Shown in pieces: positions 37,701 through 46,610 of a stretch of 64,000 nt of DNA. Numbering within the stretch: position 1 is the first letter of the stretch; every line of letters starts with the position of its first letter. The stretch is from positions 62,001 through 126,000 of the forward strand of contig NZ_JAKIKX010000008.1 of the NCBI RefSeq assembly GCF_023283925.1, read 5' to 3'. The stretch is from Shewanella marisflavi (GTDB lineage Bacteria; Pseudomonadota; Gammaproteobacteria; Enterobacterales; Shewanellaceae). The notes beneath the pieces were generated by a model. That model had not been told where the DNA came from, made no database searches, and saw only the letters and a program-made list of their open reading frames with translations. The position numbers and the translations under genes were made by a program.

Positions 37701-37967
37701 GTGATTAAGATAGATAAGAGTTTCGTCTACAACATGATGGAGGATAGGGCGGATGCCAACCTGATCAAGGCGATCATCAACATGGGGCAGAGCTTGGATA
37801 TGCGCCTGGTGGCGGAAGGAGTAGAAACCGAATCTCAACGTAGTTTTCTGCAGGGGTTGGGTTGTGATTTCGTTCAGGGTTATTTGATTTCAAAGGCAAT
37901 GCCGCTGGAGGCGATAGAACCCATATTACGCGGCATGGTAAAAACCAGCCCTGTGCTTCAGTCCTAA
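34752..37967 (+). CDS. Membrane c-di-GMP protein: NIT sensor, HAMP, PAS, GGDEF, EAL
   Basis: A 1071-residue signalling protein. A TM helix at about 14-30 is followed by a periplasmic domain (about 45-420). It contains the nitrate/nitrite-sensing (NIT) signature LQNERGLSAGIVASQG. TM2 lies at about 428-452, a HAMP linker at 455-505, a PAS domain at 510-625, a GGDEF domain at 635-790 and an EAL domain at 810-1055. The GGDEF motif reads SGDEF, still compatible with cyclase activity or GTP binding. The EAL domain keeps VEALLRW, the NVSSRQL metal ligand, DDFGTGYSSL and the VAEGVET motif, so phosphodiesterase activity is expected. It should adjust c-di-GMP in response to nitrate or nitrite; this ligand is inferred from the domain family. 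Confidence 0.9.
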   Translation: MSSMLNRYSLSQKLILLATIPMLLLLIFGSLRMFDLVERQQTAQRNALGVVITEQSQKLIFALQNERGLSAGIVASQGAQFQQRLLAQRSQTDKLLHELLDAPDIAALNRSLNDVDRPSVNLQQSVATIHALADRLKTIRQDIDRGDEGVSFNYYSEFTQHLLVLISQIQSQVQNIQLAKAYNDLIHMLKLQELVGKDRDLMNRLLSADSLDSQAYLSQYAMKNDLLDAFHEMLSTTSAADRALVEETLDNEALQELNEIKERVRGQVSLISMANQLRNRLGFGGLIDHYQDFLLSGEEAHLLLFAEDSLAIQALLQQAQTLPYLTLHQRQALQTIASTVEQYRQSVDAERAHKRAGNAGPLPELLRSGTEDQAMLAALAQLQQQAPIVSSESWWVLSSDALGLMNQASLTLSSNIARVAERQGREAELLLLLGIVAALCNFLFLVILGRIIVNNLVTRIGTVASLMQRMAQDTQLQLSVPVDGNDEVAKMSMALNAMLSERQKANRELSLASAVFEYCTEGIVVTDRDNLIEAVNPAFTQITGYSLEEVKGRSPAILNSHQQPRHFYEQMWQSLKQYGKWQGEIWNKRKNGQIYPEYLAITVVKDDKGRVVQHIGLFLDISNRKKYEQDIWYKSNYDALTNLPNRQLYNAKLSQMLQLAEQRCCAVAVLFIDLDRFKYINDIYGHAVGDELLQVAAARLESLLEQHDFVARLSGDEFVVVMGHTQHQGEIEQRAKQILQHLSSPFGINRNELLISASVGISCYPGNGSSVEVLTRNAETAMYQAKQDGRNCFGYFSADMNSNMLARITLEQSLRSAVLQHEFCLHYQPIVETSSGEGVAVEALLRWHHPKKGLVSPDEFIPIAEETGLIEPIGEWVIQQALRDLSHWHSQGLMIDMAINVSSRQLNHSDPNHFACMLNGLLQKYDVAPQYVHIEITESILMADTELSLKALTAIRHLGVEIYLDDFGTGYSSLSYLKQFPISVIKIDKSFVYNMMEDRADANLIKAIINMGQSLDMRLVAEGVETESQRSFLQGLGCDFVQGYLISKAMPLEAIEPILRGMVKTSPVLQS

Positions 37968-38005
37968 AACGGCAGAACGCGGGGCCAGTTGACCCCGCTG
38001 ACGGC

Positions 38006-38530
38006 TTATTCGCCTGCAGTCATCACGCTGCCAGACTCTTGCTGCGCCATCTGCGCCAGATCTTTATCGACAAAGAAGAGCGCCTTACCATCTTCGCCAA
38101 CCAGACGGATCTTATCGACGATAGATTTAAACAGCTTCTCCTCTTCATGCTGCTCAGACACATACCATTGCAGGAAGTTAAAGGTCGAATAGTCCTGATT
38201 GGTAAAGGCGGTGTGAGCCAGGGCGTTGATCTTGCTGGTGATCATCTGCTCATGCTCATAGGTGTATTCAAATAGTGCCAGCAGTGAGTCGAACTGTGAC
38301 TCAGGAGCCTCAATGGCGCCCAGTAGTGGCATGCCGCCAGTTTCGCTTACGTAGGTAAACAGGCGATGCATGTGCTGCATCTCCTCATCGGCGTGCGCTC
38401 GCATAAATTTTGCGGCACCCTCAAAGCCCTTGTCTTCGCACCAGGCGCTCATCTGCAGGTAGAGATTAGAGGAGAAGAACTCCACATTAATTTGCGCGTT
38501 CAACTGATCTATCATCGTTTGTGCCAGCAT
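38006..38530 (-). CDS. ftnA: Non-heme ferritin
   Basis: A 174-residue ferritin. It stores iron as a 24-mer in the cytoplasm. The ferroxidase residues are visible in [14 protein letters not shown] (Glu 17), [13 protein letters not shown] (Glu 50 and His 53), YEHEQMI (Glu 94) and [10 protein letters not shown]. Length and order match E. coli FtnA. A GCGGGG/CCCCGC stem just beyond its stop (37979-37998) lacks a T run and may only be a weak terminator. Confidence 0.93.
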   Translation of the reverse strand: MLAQTMIDQLNAQINVEFFSSNLYLQMSAWCEDKGFEGAAKFMRAHADEEMQHMHRLFTYVSETGGMPLLGAIEAPESQFDSLLALFEYTYEHEQMITSKINALAHTAFTNQDYSTFNFLQWYVSEQHEEEKLFKSIVDKIRLVGEDGKALFFVDKDLAQMAQQESGSVMTAGE

Positions 38531-39025
38531 AGTTACATCCTCGTTGTGGTCATCTTTTTATGCCCGGCTATTGTGTTTAAGCCGCCGATGAATTGCAACC
38601 ATATTTACTTAACTTAATGTTTTTAAATACAAATAATTATCGTTCGAGGCCCGGTGCTATATCGCTCGGTTGTGTTGTTGCATTGACCATCCTATTGGAA
38701 GGATGAGTATTTTGTCTTTAGGTTTTAGGGTATAGAAATCAAGGTCATAACCCCCATATAGCCAGATAACCCTCGAATGGGAGAAAAGATGTTCCTCAAC
38801 AAGTTAAGGTTAAAGGCAAATACTTCGGCATAGGTTAGCGCTGATCTATGCCTTTAGGGATAAGTCGTATAGAGGCAGTAGGAGTTGGTGGCTGTTTTTG
38901 GTTAAATAGGGGCTGGCTGCCGCCAAAAACTGCCGTTGAGATCATAGTCTTCTGATCTGAGCGTGGCATAATGAGCGGCAATATTCGCTTTTACTCATAT
39001 CCTACAGTTAACGCTAAGGTACATT
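38531..39025. other. Intergenic region between ferritin and moeA
   Basis: A 495-bp divergent gap with no credible reading frame. It has a hairpin at 38827-38852 (GGCATAG/CTATGCC) and a TAATTATCG segment near 38631-38645 that only loosely resembles a Fur box. I do not recognise a riboswitch class here. Confidence 0.5.
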
Positions 39026-40273
39026 ATGTCTATGCAAGCCGATCCCTGTGCAAAACCCAGCCTAATGCATCCCGATGAAGCCATCATCAAGCTATTGGAA
39101 CAAGTTCGTCCGCTGGAAGAGTCGGAAATGGTGCAGCTGCCCCACGCCTTGGGACGTGTGTTGGCAGAAGATTTAGCGTCTAGCATAGATCTGCCACCCT
39201 TCGATAACTCGGCAATGGACGGATATGCCTTCCGCTTCGAGGATCTGGCTCAGGGAAATCGTTTCACCTTGATAGGTCAGTCCTTTGCCGGGCATCCTTT
39301 TGAGGGGGAAGCCAGGGCTAATACCTGTGTACGTATCATGACGGGTGCACCAGTGCCACCGGGTTATGACACAGTGCAGATGCAGGAGAAGGTAGAGGTT
39401 GATGGTGACGACATCGTTATCGAGGCGCCCAAGGCGTTAGGTGCCAATGTGCGCCTTCGCGGTGAAGAAGTGAAGAAGCATTCTAAAGTGCTTTGCGCCG
39501 GAACTCAGATAGGCGCTGCCGAGATGGGGGTGCTAGCGACCATAGGGGCAAATCAAGTTCGGGTGACTCGTCAGGTCAAGGTTGCCTTCTTTTCGACCGG
39601 TGATGAGCTGCGTCCAGTGGGCAGCGAGTTGGCACCGGGTCAGATCTATGACTCAAACCGTTACAGCATTCAGGGGTTACTGAGCCGCGCCAATGTGGAG
39701 TGGATGGATCTTGGGGTTATTGAAGATGATCCCGAGGCGATCCGTGGGGCTTTTCGTCACGCCGCAGCCAATGCCGATATGGTGCTCACCTCGGGTGGCG
39801 TTTCCGTCGGGGATGCCGATTATACTAAGCAGATCCTCGACGAAGAGGGAGAGATCACTTTTTGGAAGCTAGCCATCAAGCCAGGTAAACCCTTTGCCTT
39901 TGGCCGTCTCGGCCAGGCGGTATTCTGTGGTCTGCCGGGTAATCCTGTTTCCTCTATGGTGACCTTCTATAAGCTGGTGTGGCCTTTGCTGAACAAGATG
40001 CAGGGTTTGCCTCAGGTGAAGCCGTTGCAGTTGCAGGCCAAACTTAAGGGCAATCTGCGTAAGTTCCCAGGGCGTGTCGAATACCAGCGCGGTGTGCTCA
40101 GTCAAAACGCCCAGGGCGAAGTCGAGGTAAGTGTTACCGGCGGCCAAGGCTCTGGCATGCTCACCTCTATGAGTCTGGCGAATTGCTTCATTATTTTGGC
40201 CCAGGAACAGGGTGATACCCCTGAGGGCAGCCTGGTCACGGTTGAGCCCTTCAACTCAGTGCTGGCACTGTAG
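39026..40273 (+). CDS. moeA: Molybdopterin molybdenumtransferase MoeA
   Basis: A 415-residue enzyme that inserts molybdate into adenylylated molybdopterin to form Moco. Motifs: LPPFDNSAMDGYAF, RIMTGAPVPPGYDTV, FSTGDELRPVGSELAPGQIYDSN, LTSGGVSVGDADYTKQ, KPGKPFAFG and GLPGNPVSSMVTF. An AAGG lies 7 bases before the ATG. moeB follows after 11 bases. The gene supplies cofactor to the formate dehydrogenases encoded 10 kb further on. Confidence 0.96.
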   Translation: MSMQADPCAKPSLMHPDEAIIKLLEQVRPLEESEMVQLPHALGRVLAEDLASSIDLPPFDNSAMDGYAFRFEDLAQGNRFTLIGQSFAGHPFEGEARANTCVRIMTGAPVPPGYDTVQMQEKVEVDGDDIVIEAPKALGANVRLRGEEVKKHSKVLCAGTQIGAAEMGVLATIGANQVRVTRQVKVAFFSTGDELRPVGSELAPGQIYDSNRYSIQGLLSRANVEWMDLGVIEDDPEAIRGAFRHAAANADMVLTSGGVSVGDADYTKQILDEEGEITFWKLAIKPGKPFAFGRLGQAVFCGLPGNPVSSMVTFYKLVWPLLNKMQGLPQVKPLQLQAKLKGNLRKFPGRVEYQRGVLSQNAQGEVEVSVTGGQGSGMLTSMSLANCFIILAQEQGDTPEGSLVTVEPFNSVLAL

Positions 40274-40284
40274 GGAGGATGGCG

Positions 40285-41052
40285 ATGGAGCCTAACACAC
40301 AAGAGGATATCCTCTCCGACGAGGAGATATTACGCTATAGCCGTCATATCTCGATCAAGGCGATGGATTTCGAGGGGCAGGAGCGGCTTAAGCAAGCCAA
40401 GGTGCTGGTGATAGGTGCCGGTGGTTTAGGCTGCGCCTCGACACAATATCTGGCGGTTGCCGGGGTGGGTCAGATGACCCTGGTGGATTTCGATACCGTG
40501 GAACTGTCCAATCTGCAGCGTCAGGTTTTGCACCATGACGCCAACATAGGTCAGCCTAAAGTAGAATCGGCAAAAGAGTCCCTGCTACAGCTCAATCCTC
40601 ATCTAAAGGTTGAGACCATCAACGCCGTACTCGATGATGAGCAGATCCTGGCGCTGGTAGCCGAGCATCATCTGGTGATGGATTGCACTGACAATATCGT
40701 GGTGCGCGAGCAATTGAATCAGGCCTGTTTTAAGTACAAGATCCCCCTGGTATCTGCCGCTGCTATTCGTATGGAAGGTACGGTAACCGTGTTTGATTAT
40801 GGTGAGCAGAGCCCCTGTTATCATTGCTACAGCAAGTTATTTGGCGATCAGCAGCTGACCTGTGTCGAGTCAGGTATCCTGGCACCTGTGGTCGGTATGA
40901 TAGGCTGTCTGCAGGCGGTCGAGGCGATCAAGGTATTGACTAAGATGGGGAAAACCCTCAGTGGTCGTATTTTGATGATAGATGCCATGACCATGGAATT
41001 TCGTGAAATGAAGCTCCCTAAGCAGACTGCTTGCCCTGTATGTCGGGAGTAA
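40285..41052 (+). CDS. moeB: Molybdopterin-synthase adenylyltransferase MoeB
   Basis: A 255-residue E1-like enzyme that adenylates the C terminus of MoaD. The ATG at 40285 is preferred: GGGAGG ends six bases upstream, while the in-frame ATG at 40279 touches that site. Motifs: ATP-binding VIGAGGLGCASTQYL, LSNLQRQVLH, VMDCTDN, and two zinc CxxC pairs (CYHC in the middle and CPVC at the C terminus). No rhodanese domain is present, as in E. coli MoeB. It forms an operon with moeA. Confidence 0.95.
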   Translation: MEPNTQEDILSDEEILRYSRHISIKAMDFEGQERLKQAKVLVIGAGGLGCASTQYLAVAGVGQMTLVDFDTVELSNLQRQVLHHDANIGQPKVESAKESLLQLNPHLKVETINAVLDDEQILALVAEHHLVMDCTDNIVVREQLNQACFKYKIPLVSAAAIRMEGTVTVFDYGEQSPCYHCYSKLFGDQQLTCVESGILAPVVGMIGCLQAVEAIKVLTKMGKTLSGRILMIDAMTMEFREMKLPKQTACPVCRE

Positions 41053-41083
41053 GTGTCGATTTACGCTTGCTGTGATTAAAGAG

Positions 41084-41108
41084 AGCGAGGCATGAGCCTC
41101 GCTTTTTT
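41084..41108 (+). terminator. Rho-independent terminator of moeAB
   Basis: AGCGAGGC/GCCTCGCT stem with a four-base loop and six T, 32 bases after the moeB stop codon. Confidence 0.93.
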
Positions 41109-41170
41109 GTGCCTCAATGATTGATCGGTACCTGAGTTTGCCCTGCTGTTTCAGTGGTCATTTAAAGCGG

Positions 41171-41878
41171 CTATTTGAGGTGCCTGCCGCCATCCAGCGC
41201 CAAGCTACGGCCGGTAATATATTGACTCTGCATCAAGTAGTCGATCGCCTGTAACACCTCTAATTCACCGCCCTCTCGGGCCAATACCGACTTGGCCAAC
41301 GCTTTTTCACGATAGTCGGCGTCATCTTGCTCGTTGAAACAGATCAGTGCAGGTGCAATAGCGTTTACCTTTACCTTGGGTGCCAGCTTAGCGGCGAAGG
41401 AGAGGGTCATGTTTTCCAGCGCCGCCTTACTGGCTGCATAGGCGATATGTTTCTTGCTGCCCTTTTGTGCCACATAGTCGGTCAGATGGATGATATCGGT
41501 CAGTTTATCTTGTCGCTGCAACAGCGGCGCTAATGCCTGATTGAGTTGGTAAGGGGCATACACATGTACCTGCATCATCTGTTCAATAATTTTATCGGCA
41601 CCTAAAGGATCATCGTCGCTTAGCCAGAGTGAAGCATTATGGATCACAGCATCTACACTTTGATAATGCTGCAGCAATGTCGCTATCAGCTCATCAATTT
41701 GGATTTGGTCAGTAAAGTCGCAAGGGTAGAGATCGGCGCCCTGGGTTCGTAAAGTCTCTATGCTGGGATAGTGGCGACGATAGGTGCCAATCACCTTGTC
41801 TCCCCGAGCAATAAATGCCTGCGCCAGGTAGAGACCTATGCGTTTGCCAACGCCTGTGATGAGTATGGTGTTTTGCAT
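41171..41878 (-). CDS. folM: SDR reductase, dihydromonapterin reductase (FolM)-like
   Basis: A short-chain dehydrogenase of about 235 residues. Start ATG 41878 follows AAGGACAAGG; the in-frame ATG at 41944 has no such site. The NADPH site is ILITGVGKRIGLYLA, with TYRRHYP supplying basic residues for the phosphate. Catalytic residues: YAASK and the Asn in IHNASLW. FolM reduces dihydromonapterin and, weakly, dihydrofolate. The GKRIG motif and length favour FolM, but other pteridine reductases are possible. Confidence 0.78.
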   Translation of the reverse strand: MQNTILITGVGKRIGLYLAQAFIARGDKVIGTYRRHYPSIETLRTQGADLYPCDFTDQIQIDELIATLLQHYQSVDAVIHNASLWLSDDDPLGADKIIEQMMQVHVYAPYQLNQALAPLLQRQDKLTDIIHLTDYVAQKGSKKHIAYAASKAALENMTLSFAAKLAPKVKVNAIAPALICFNEQDDADYREKALAKSVLAREGGELEVLQAIDYLMQSQYITGRSLALDGGRHLK

Positions 41879-42259
41879 CCTTGTCCTTTTAATCGACGTA
41901 AGTGAGTGACCTTGATAGTAGCGGTGGCGCAATCGGGCTTTCAAGTGATTTGTCGATAGAAGAGAGTGTCAGTGTGCTGCTGGCTTGTCTCTTTACTGCA
42001 TGTTTATCTATTGCAAAAGCAAGCCTTATTGTTAGTGCTCAAACAATGAGTCATGGTAGTGACTGTGTCCTTAATAGACGTTGTAGCACCTTTTTGTGTC
42101 ATTAATTGGCTAAAAAATAGGGATCTATTGGACGTAAGCGTCTATGGCGTTACAATAGATGCGATTATTCCTACCATATTGCTATGAGTTCAAATCATTT
42201 TAGTCAAATCTAAATGATTGCCTGGTGGTGATTCTTTGAGGTTTTAACGGAGAGAATCG
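41879..42259. other. Divergent gap upstream of the BCCT transporter
   Basis: A 381-bp stretch with no credible gene. AACGGAGAGAATCG just before 42260 supplies the ribosome-binding site for the transporter. I see no operator or repeat that I can support. Confidence 0.5.
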
Positions 42260-43831
42260 ATGACGAAAGGTATTGATAAATACAGCATAGAAAGTACCGA
42301 CTATACGATCGGCCAGGATAATGTGCAGAAGTGGGGTTTTGATGTGCATAACCCCGTGTTTGGGGTCAGCGCAGGTCTCATTGCCGCCTTTTTGCTGGCC
42401 ACCTTGATAACTGATGCCGAGACGGCCAAGTCTGTGCTGGACGGTATCAAGTGGAAAATTATTGGTTCCTTCGACTGGTTATTTATCTGGTCGGGCAATG
42501 TTTTTGTACTGTTTTGCTTAGGCTTAATTGTTTCTCCTTACGGTAAAATCCGATTAGGCGGAAACGAGGCGACGGCAGACTACTCCTTCCTCTCTTGGCT
42601 ATCTATGCTGTTTGCAGCAGGGATGGGAATCGGCCTGATGTTCTGGAGTGTGGCCGAACCAGTAGCCTACTTTACCGGCTGGTATGAAACGCCCTTAGGG
42701 GTTGAGGCCTACACACCAGAGGCGGCAAAAATGGCTCTGGGTGCCACTATGTTCCACTGGGGTCTACACCCTTGGGCCATCTATGGTGTCGTCGCGCTGT
42801 CATTGGCCTTTTTCGCCTATAACAAGGGGATGCCGCTCTCTATTCGCTCCATCTTTTACCCATTACTTGGGGATAGAGCCTGGGGCTGGGCGGGACATAT
42901 TGTCGATATCTTGGCTGTGCTGGCTACCCTGTTTGGTCTGGCGACCTCATTAGGCTTGGGGGCACAGCAGGCCGCTAGTGGTATCCATCATGTGTTCGGT
43001 TTGGATGCTGGTATCGGGTTGCAGATCATTGTGATTGTGGCCGTTACCCTACTGGCAGTGGTCTCTGTGGTCAGAGGCATAGATGGTGGCGTTAAGGTGA
43101 TCAGTAATGTCAACATGATAGTCGCCTTTGTGCTGCTTATCATGGTTGCCATGATAGGTTACGCAGTCTCCTTGGGGACGATTCCGACGACGCTGATGGC
43201 TTATGTAGAAAATATCATTCCCCTGAGTAATCCTCATGGGCGTACAGATGAGGCGTGGTTCCAAGGCTGGACTGTCTTCTACTGGGCTTGGTGGATCTCT
43301 TGGTCTCCTTTCGTGGGTATGTTTATTGCCCGAGTATCTAAAGGGCGCACCGTACGTGAGTTTATTACCGCAGTCCTGCTGGTGCCGACTTTTGTCACCC
43401 TGATTTGGATGTCGGTATTTGGTGGTATGGCGATCGATCAGGTGGTCAACAAGGTGGGTGAGCTCGGTACCAAGGGCTTAACCGATGTGCCTTTGGCTAT
43501 GTTCCAGATGTTTGATGTGCTGCCGTTCGGCACACTGTTATCCATTGTCGCCGTGGTCTTGGTATTGGTGTTTTTTATCACCTCATCGGACTCGGGTTCT
43601 TTGGTGATCGACAGCATTACCGCGGGTGGTAAGATAGATGCACCCGTGCCGCAACGTGTGTTCTGGGCCTTACTAGAAGGGGCGATTGCGATTGCCTTGC
43701 TATGGATTGGCGGCACTGAGGCGATTCAGGCGCTTCAGGCCGGCGCTATCTCGACTGCGCTGCCCTTTACCGTGATATTGCTCTTGATGTGTGTCAGCCT
43801 GCTCAAGGGTATGCGAACCGAACGCTTCTAG
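42260..43831 (+). CDS. BCCT-family betaine/choline/carnitine transporter
   Basis: A 523-residue inner membrane transporter with about 12 hydrophobic segments. BCCT signatures: FAAGMGIGLMFWSVAEPVAY in TM3, the Trp-rich substrate box FYWAWWISWSPFVGMFIARV in TM8, and the following SKGRTVREF loop. FITSSDSGSLVID near the C-terminal third is also typical. It probably takes up glycine betaine, choline or a related quaternary amine for osmoprotection; the substrate is not fixed by sequence. No choline oxidation genes are adjacent. Confidence 0.92.
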   Translation: MTKGIDKYSIESTDYTIGQDNVQKWGFDVHNPVFGVSAGLIAAFLLATLITDAETAKSVLDGIKWKIIGSFDWLFIWSGNVFVLFCLGLIVSPYGKIRLGGNEATADYSFLSWLSMLFAAGMGIGLMFWSVAEPVAYFTGWYETPLGVEAYTPEAAKMALGATMFHWGLHPWAIYGVVALSLAFFAYNKGMPLSIRSIFYPLLGDRAWGWAGHIVDILAVLATLFGLATSLGLGAQQAASGIHHVFGLDAGIGLQIIVIVAVTLLAVVSVVRGIDGGVKVISNVNMIVAFVLLIMVAMIGYAVSLGTIPTTLMAYVENIIPLSNPHGRTDEAWFQGWTVFYWAWWISWSPFVGMFIARVSKGRTVREFITAVLLVPTFVTLIWMSVFGGMAIDQVVNKVGELGTKGLTDVPLAMFQMFDVLPFGTLLSIVAVVLVLVFFITSSDSGSLVIDSITAGGKIDAPVPQRVFWALLEGAIAIALLWIGGTEAIQALQAGAISTALPFTVILLLMCVSLLKGMRTERF

Positions 43832-43850
43832 TCACGACTCAGCGTTATAA

Positions 43851-43878
43851 AAAGGAGGCCATTGAGCCTCCTTTTTTA
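43851..43878 (+). terminator. Rho-independent terminator of the BCCT gene
   Basis: AAGGAGGC/GCCTCCTT stem with a six-base loop, followed by four more T, about 20 bases past the stop codon; the A run on the other side also suits the convergent exonuclease gene. Confidence 0.9.
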
Positions 43879-43899
43879 TTGCCAGAACTAACACCAGAA

Positions 43900-44619
43900 C
43901 TAGCACCAAAAGTCTTTGATGGGACGGTTGGGATCGAAATGATGGGCGATCTGTGCCTGTAACAGTTCGGCGCTGGCGATGGCGTCGGTGAGGGCATGGT
44001 GGGGAGGATAGCTGGGTAAGCCATAACGCAATCTGCTCAGTCCGAGCCTTACCGAACCGGGTTTCTCACCCTTGAGTCGTCGCCACAGACCGCCATGGTT
44101 TAGCTGCTGAATGCGCGATTCCAGCGCCATGGTATCTATTACCGGAAACTCTATTCCTTGGTGAATTCGCCGCTGCAGGGCACGTTCGAAAAACTGCCGT
44201 TCGATCGCTTGGCAATGCACGACCATTATCTTACCCGCCATCTGCTGCAGTACCTGCTCGAAGATGGCGGAGAGATCCGGTGCATCGAGAATGTCGCTGT
44301 GGGTGATACCATGGATGATCACCGACTCATCGGCCAGGTTGTCCCTAGGTCTTACGGTCCAGTGTTGGGCGCGATTGAGAAAAATCCGTCTTAAGGTGAA
44401 AGGCACTGTGCCTATACTGACAATATCGTCTTTGTCGGGGTTAAGGCCAGTGGTTTCAAAATCCATGGCAAGAAACTCGATCTCAGACAGCGGCGTATGT
44501 GGGTCGGGCAATGGCGTACTATAGTACTGCAGCAGCCCACTGTGCTGAGTGGTCTTAAGCTTCTGCTCAAACTTGCCCAGCCAGTCGATGCTTGGGGGCG
44601 ACAATAGCTTCTTCAGCAT
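43900..44619 (-). CDS. DEDDh 3'-5' exonuclease (DNA polymerase III epsilon-like)
   Basis: A 239-residue exonuclease. ExoI is AMDFETTGLNPDKDDIVSIG (Asp/Glu metal ligands), ExoII includes VHCQAIERQFFERAL (in place of the usual AHNxxFD), and ExoIII is HHALTDAIASAELL, supplying the DEDDh His and Asp. It is not the replicative DnaQ. It starts 7 bases after the stop codon of the CBS/DUF294 gene, so the pair is co-transcribed. The conserved pairing suggests a nucleotide-related job. Confidence 0.88.
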   Translation of the reverse strand: MLKKLLSPPSIDWLGKFEQKLKTTQHSGLLQYYSTPLPDPHTPLSEIEFLAMDFETTGLNPDKDDIVSIGTVPFTLRRIFLNRAQHWTVRPRDNLADESVIIHGITHSDILDAPDLSAIFEQVLQQMAGKIMVVHCQAIERQFFERALQRRIHQGIEFPVIDTMALESRIQQLNHGGLWRRLKGEKPGSVRLGLSRLRYGLPSYPPHHALTDAIASAELLQAQIAHHFDPNRPIKDFWC

Positions 44620-44626
44620 GCTGGAC

Positions 44627-46516
44627 TCACTTAAATTGGTTGCTAGCGTTGTAGCGGAACTTGAGGAAATTCTGGGCGTTACTCAAGATCTGGAACGCAT
44701 CTTTGAGGTTGCGGCGCTCAAAATCGGACAGATGCTCAGGTTCTATATTGTTATCTGGTTCTATGCCTTGCTCGACATCAAAAGCTTGGTGGCGAATACG
44801 CACCATAGAGATAAATTCCATGGCATCACGCAGATCCTGGGCTCGGCCCTTGGGTAATATGCTGGCATTGATAATGTCGTCCAAACGCTCGAAAGAGTTG
44901 CGCGATCGCGAGCCTACCGCCAAGGCGTGCACCCTTATCAGATCGGCCAGTGGCGCCGTGCCGCGGCGTTTGAGATTGATGGAGTTGTTATGGCGGCCAT
45001 CTTTCTCCATCACAAAGTCTTTAAAGAAGCCCAGTGGCGGCGTACGATTCAGCGCATTACGCGCCAGGCAGGCCAGAAAGCGGTTATTCTTACGCGCCCG
45101 GCGCACGATAAAGCCGTTGAGTTGTTCGGCCCACTTTAGGCGGCCATAGACACCATCGAGATCGAAAAAGATTGAAGCGTTAAGCAGCGCCTTAGGGTTG
45201 GGGTCATCTATCCAGTCGGCGAAGCACTCTTCCCACTCTTTGCGGGTCATGCGCCACATGGGATTAGTCGCCATGATGTCGCCAGTACAGTAGCTGTAGC
45301 CACAGAGATCTAATCCGTCGCAGACAAAGGTGGCCAGCTGGCTAAAGTACTCATCGTGTTTTGCTTTATCGAAGCTATCATCCAGTATGATGGCGTTGTC
45401 CTGATCTGTGACGATCAGCTGTTCGTCCCGCCCCATGGAACCGAGTGCCAGAAAGCAGTAGGGAATAGGTGGTGGCCCCAATTTCTCTTCGGCCATTTCC
45501 AGTATGCGCTGTTTAAAACTGCGGCCAATCACAGACATGGCGCTGCCGACCATGTGTGAGTTGGCGTCTTCGTTTACCAGGCGTACAAAGCTGTCTTTCA
45601 CTTGAGTCGATAGGATTGCCAGCTCTTCCAGGCTTTGTTGCTGAAAGATACTGCTGACCAGCAGCAGCGAGTTTTGCGACTCGTAGCGGACGATATCTGT
45701 GGCTTCTATTATGCCAATGGGGTCGCGTCCCTTGAATACCGGCAGATGGTGCACGTTGTAACGCAGCATGGTGAGCATGGCTTCATAGACATAGGCGTTG
45801 TGGTCAAGGGTAATCAGCTCCGGGGTGACCACGTTAGCCAGCTCAGAGGAGGGATCTATCCCTTCTGCCAGCACCCGGGTACAGAGATCTCTGTCTGTAA
45901 TGATCCCCATCAGCGGGGAGCTATCTGATTCTTCGTCGTCCAGTAAGTCTGGATCTATGACTAACAGGGAGGAGACATTTTCTTGTGCCATCAGGATGGC
46001 GGCCTGCTGAATGCTTTCGCCTTTATGGATGAAGGGGGCGTCACGGGTGAGCAGGGTACTCACCTTTGAGGTAGTCAAATCGTTCTGAACGTTGGAGTTT
46101 GAAACCGCCTGTCGCAGGCGGGCATTGTCTTCTACCTCGACGAAGTCGGCAAAGGTATCGTGTTGCTCGTACAGCTGCTGGAAGATCTCCTCAGAGATGC
46201 AATAGACCAAGGTGTCTTCGATGGCAGTAACCGGAAAGCGCACCTTGTTATTGGTGAGCAGTCCCATTTGACCGAATAGGTCGCCGCTGTCCAGGCGGTT
46301 ATACAACTCACCCTTACGGCGATATACCTCTACCACCCCGCTGCGCACCATGTAGAGGTCGTGGATTTGGTCGCCAAAGTGAATGATGGGCGTGCCCTGG
46401 CGGTAGTAGGCGATCTCCACATGATGACTCACCATGCTGACCACCTCTTCGGGCAAGGCGTTAAACGGTGGATACTGGACTAAGAAGTTTTGGATCTCGT
46501 TTAACTCTGCTTCCAT
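44627..46516 (-). CDS. cNMP-binding/CBS/DUF294 nucleotidyltransferase-like protein
   Basis: A 629-residue cytoplasmic multidomain protein. Residues about 10-130 are a cyclic-nucleotide-binding fold (IIHFGDQIHDLYMVRSG, LDSGDLFGQMGLL). Residues about 155-285 hold two CBS modules (HKGESIQQAAILMAQENVSS, GIITDRDLCTRV, HHLPVFKGRDPIG). Residues about 300-440 are a DUF294 nucleotidyltransferase with ALGSMGRDEQLIVTDQDNA, which keeps the G-S and D-x-D residues. A DUF294 C-terminal helical domain follows. The arrangement resembles GlnD-type nucleotidyltransferases with a sensory front end; target unknown. It forms an operon with the exonuclease. Confidence 0.9.
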   Translation of the reverse strand: MEAELNEIQNFLVQYPPFNALPEEVVSMVSHHVEIAYYRQGTPIIHFGDQIHDLYMVRSGVVEVYRRKGELYNRLDSGDLFGQMGLLTNNKVRFPVTAIEDTLVYCISEEIFQQLYEQHDTFADFVEVEDNARLRQAVSNSNVQNDLTTSKVSTLLTRDAPFIHKGESIQQAAILMAQENVSSLLVIDPDLLDDEESDSSPLMGIITDRDLCTRVLAEGIDPSSELANVVTPELITLDHNAYVYEAMLTMLRYNVHHLPVFKGRDPIGIIEATDIVRYESQNSLLLVSSIFQQQSLEELAILSTQVKDSFVRLVNEDANSHMVGSAMSVIGRSFKQRILEMAEEKLGPPPIPYCFLALGSMGRDEQLIVTDQDNAIILDDSFDKAKHDEYFSQLATFVCDGLDLCGYSYCTGDIMATNPMWRMTRKEWEECFADWIDDPNPKALLNASIFFDLDGVYGRLKWAEQLNGFIVRRARKNNRFLACLARNALNRTPPLGFFKDFVMEKDGRHNNSINLKRRGTAPLADLIRVHALAVGSRSRNSFERLDDIINASILPKGRAQDLRDAMEFISMVRIRHQAFDVEQGIEPDNNIEPEHLSDFERRNLKDAFQILSNAQNFLKFRYNASNQFK

Positions 46517-46610
46517 CAGCTTGCCTGCAAGGGTTTACTCCAACAATGCTTTACATACTAACCCATCGCCTTAGCTTTGTGAGGTGAAAGAGCTAAAAAG
46601 ATCCCTTGCT

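Noticed and set aside
38620..38650. A Fur box upstream of ferritin and moeA
   Set aside because: The ATAATTATCG segment matches only part of the 19-bp consensus and lacks the second arm; not above background in AT-rich sequence.
41945..42259. A sigma-54-like element before the BCCT gene (TGGC ... TGC)
   Set aside because: The spacing between GG and GC is 14 bases instead of 10, which RpoN does not accept.
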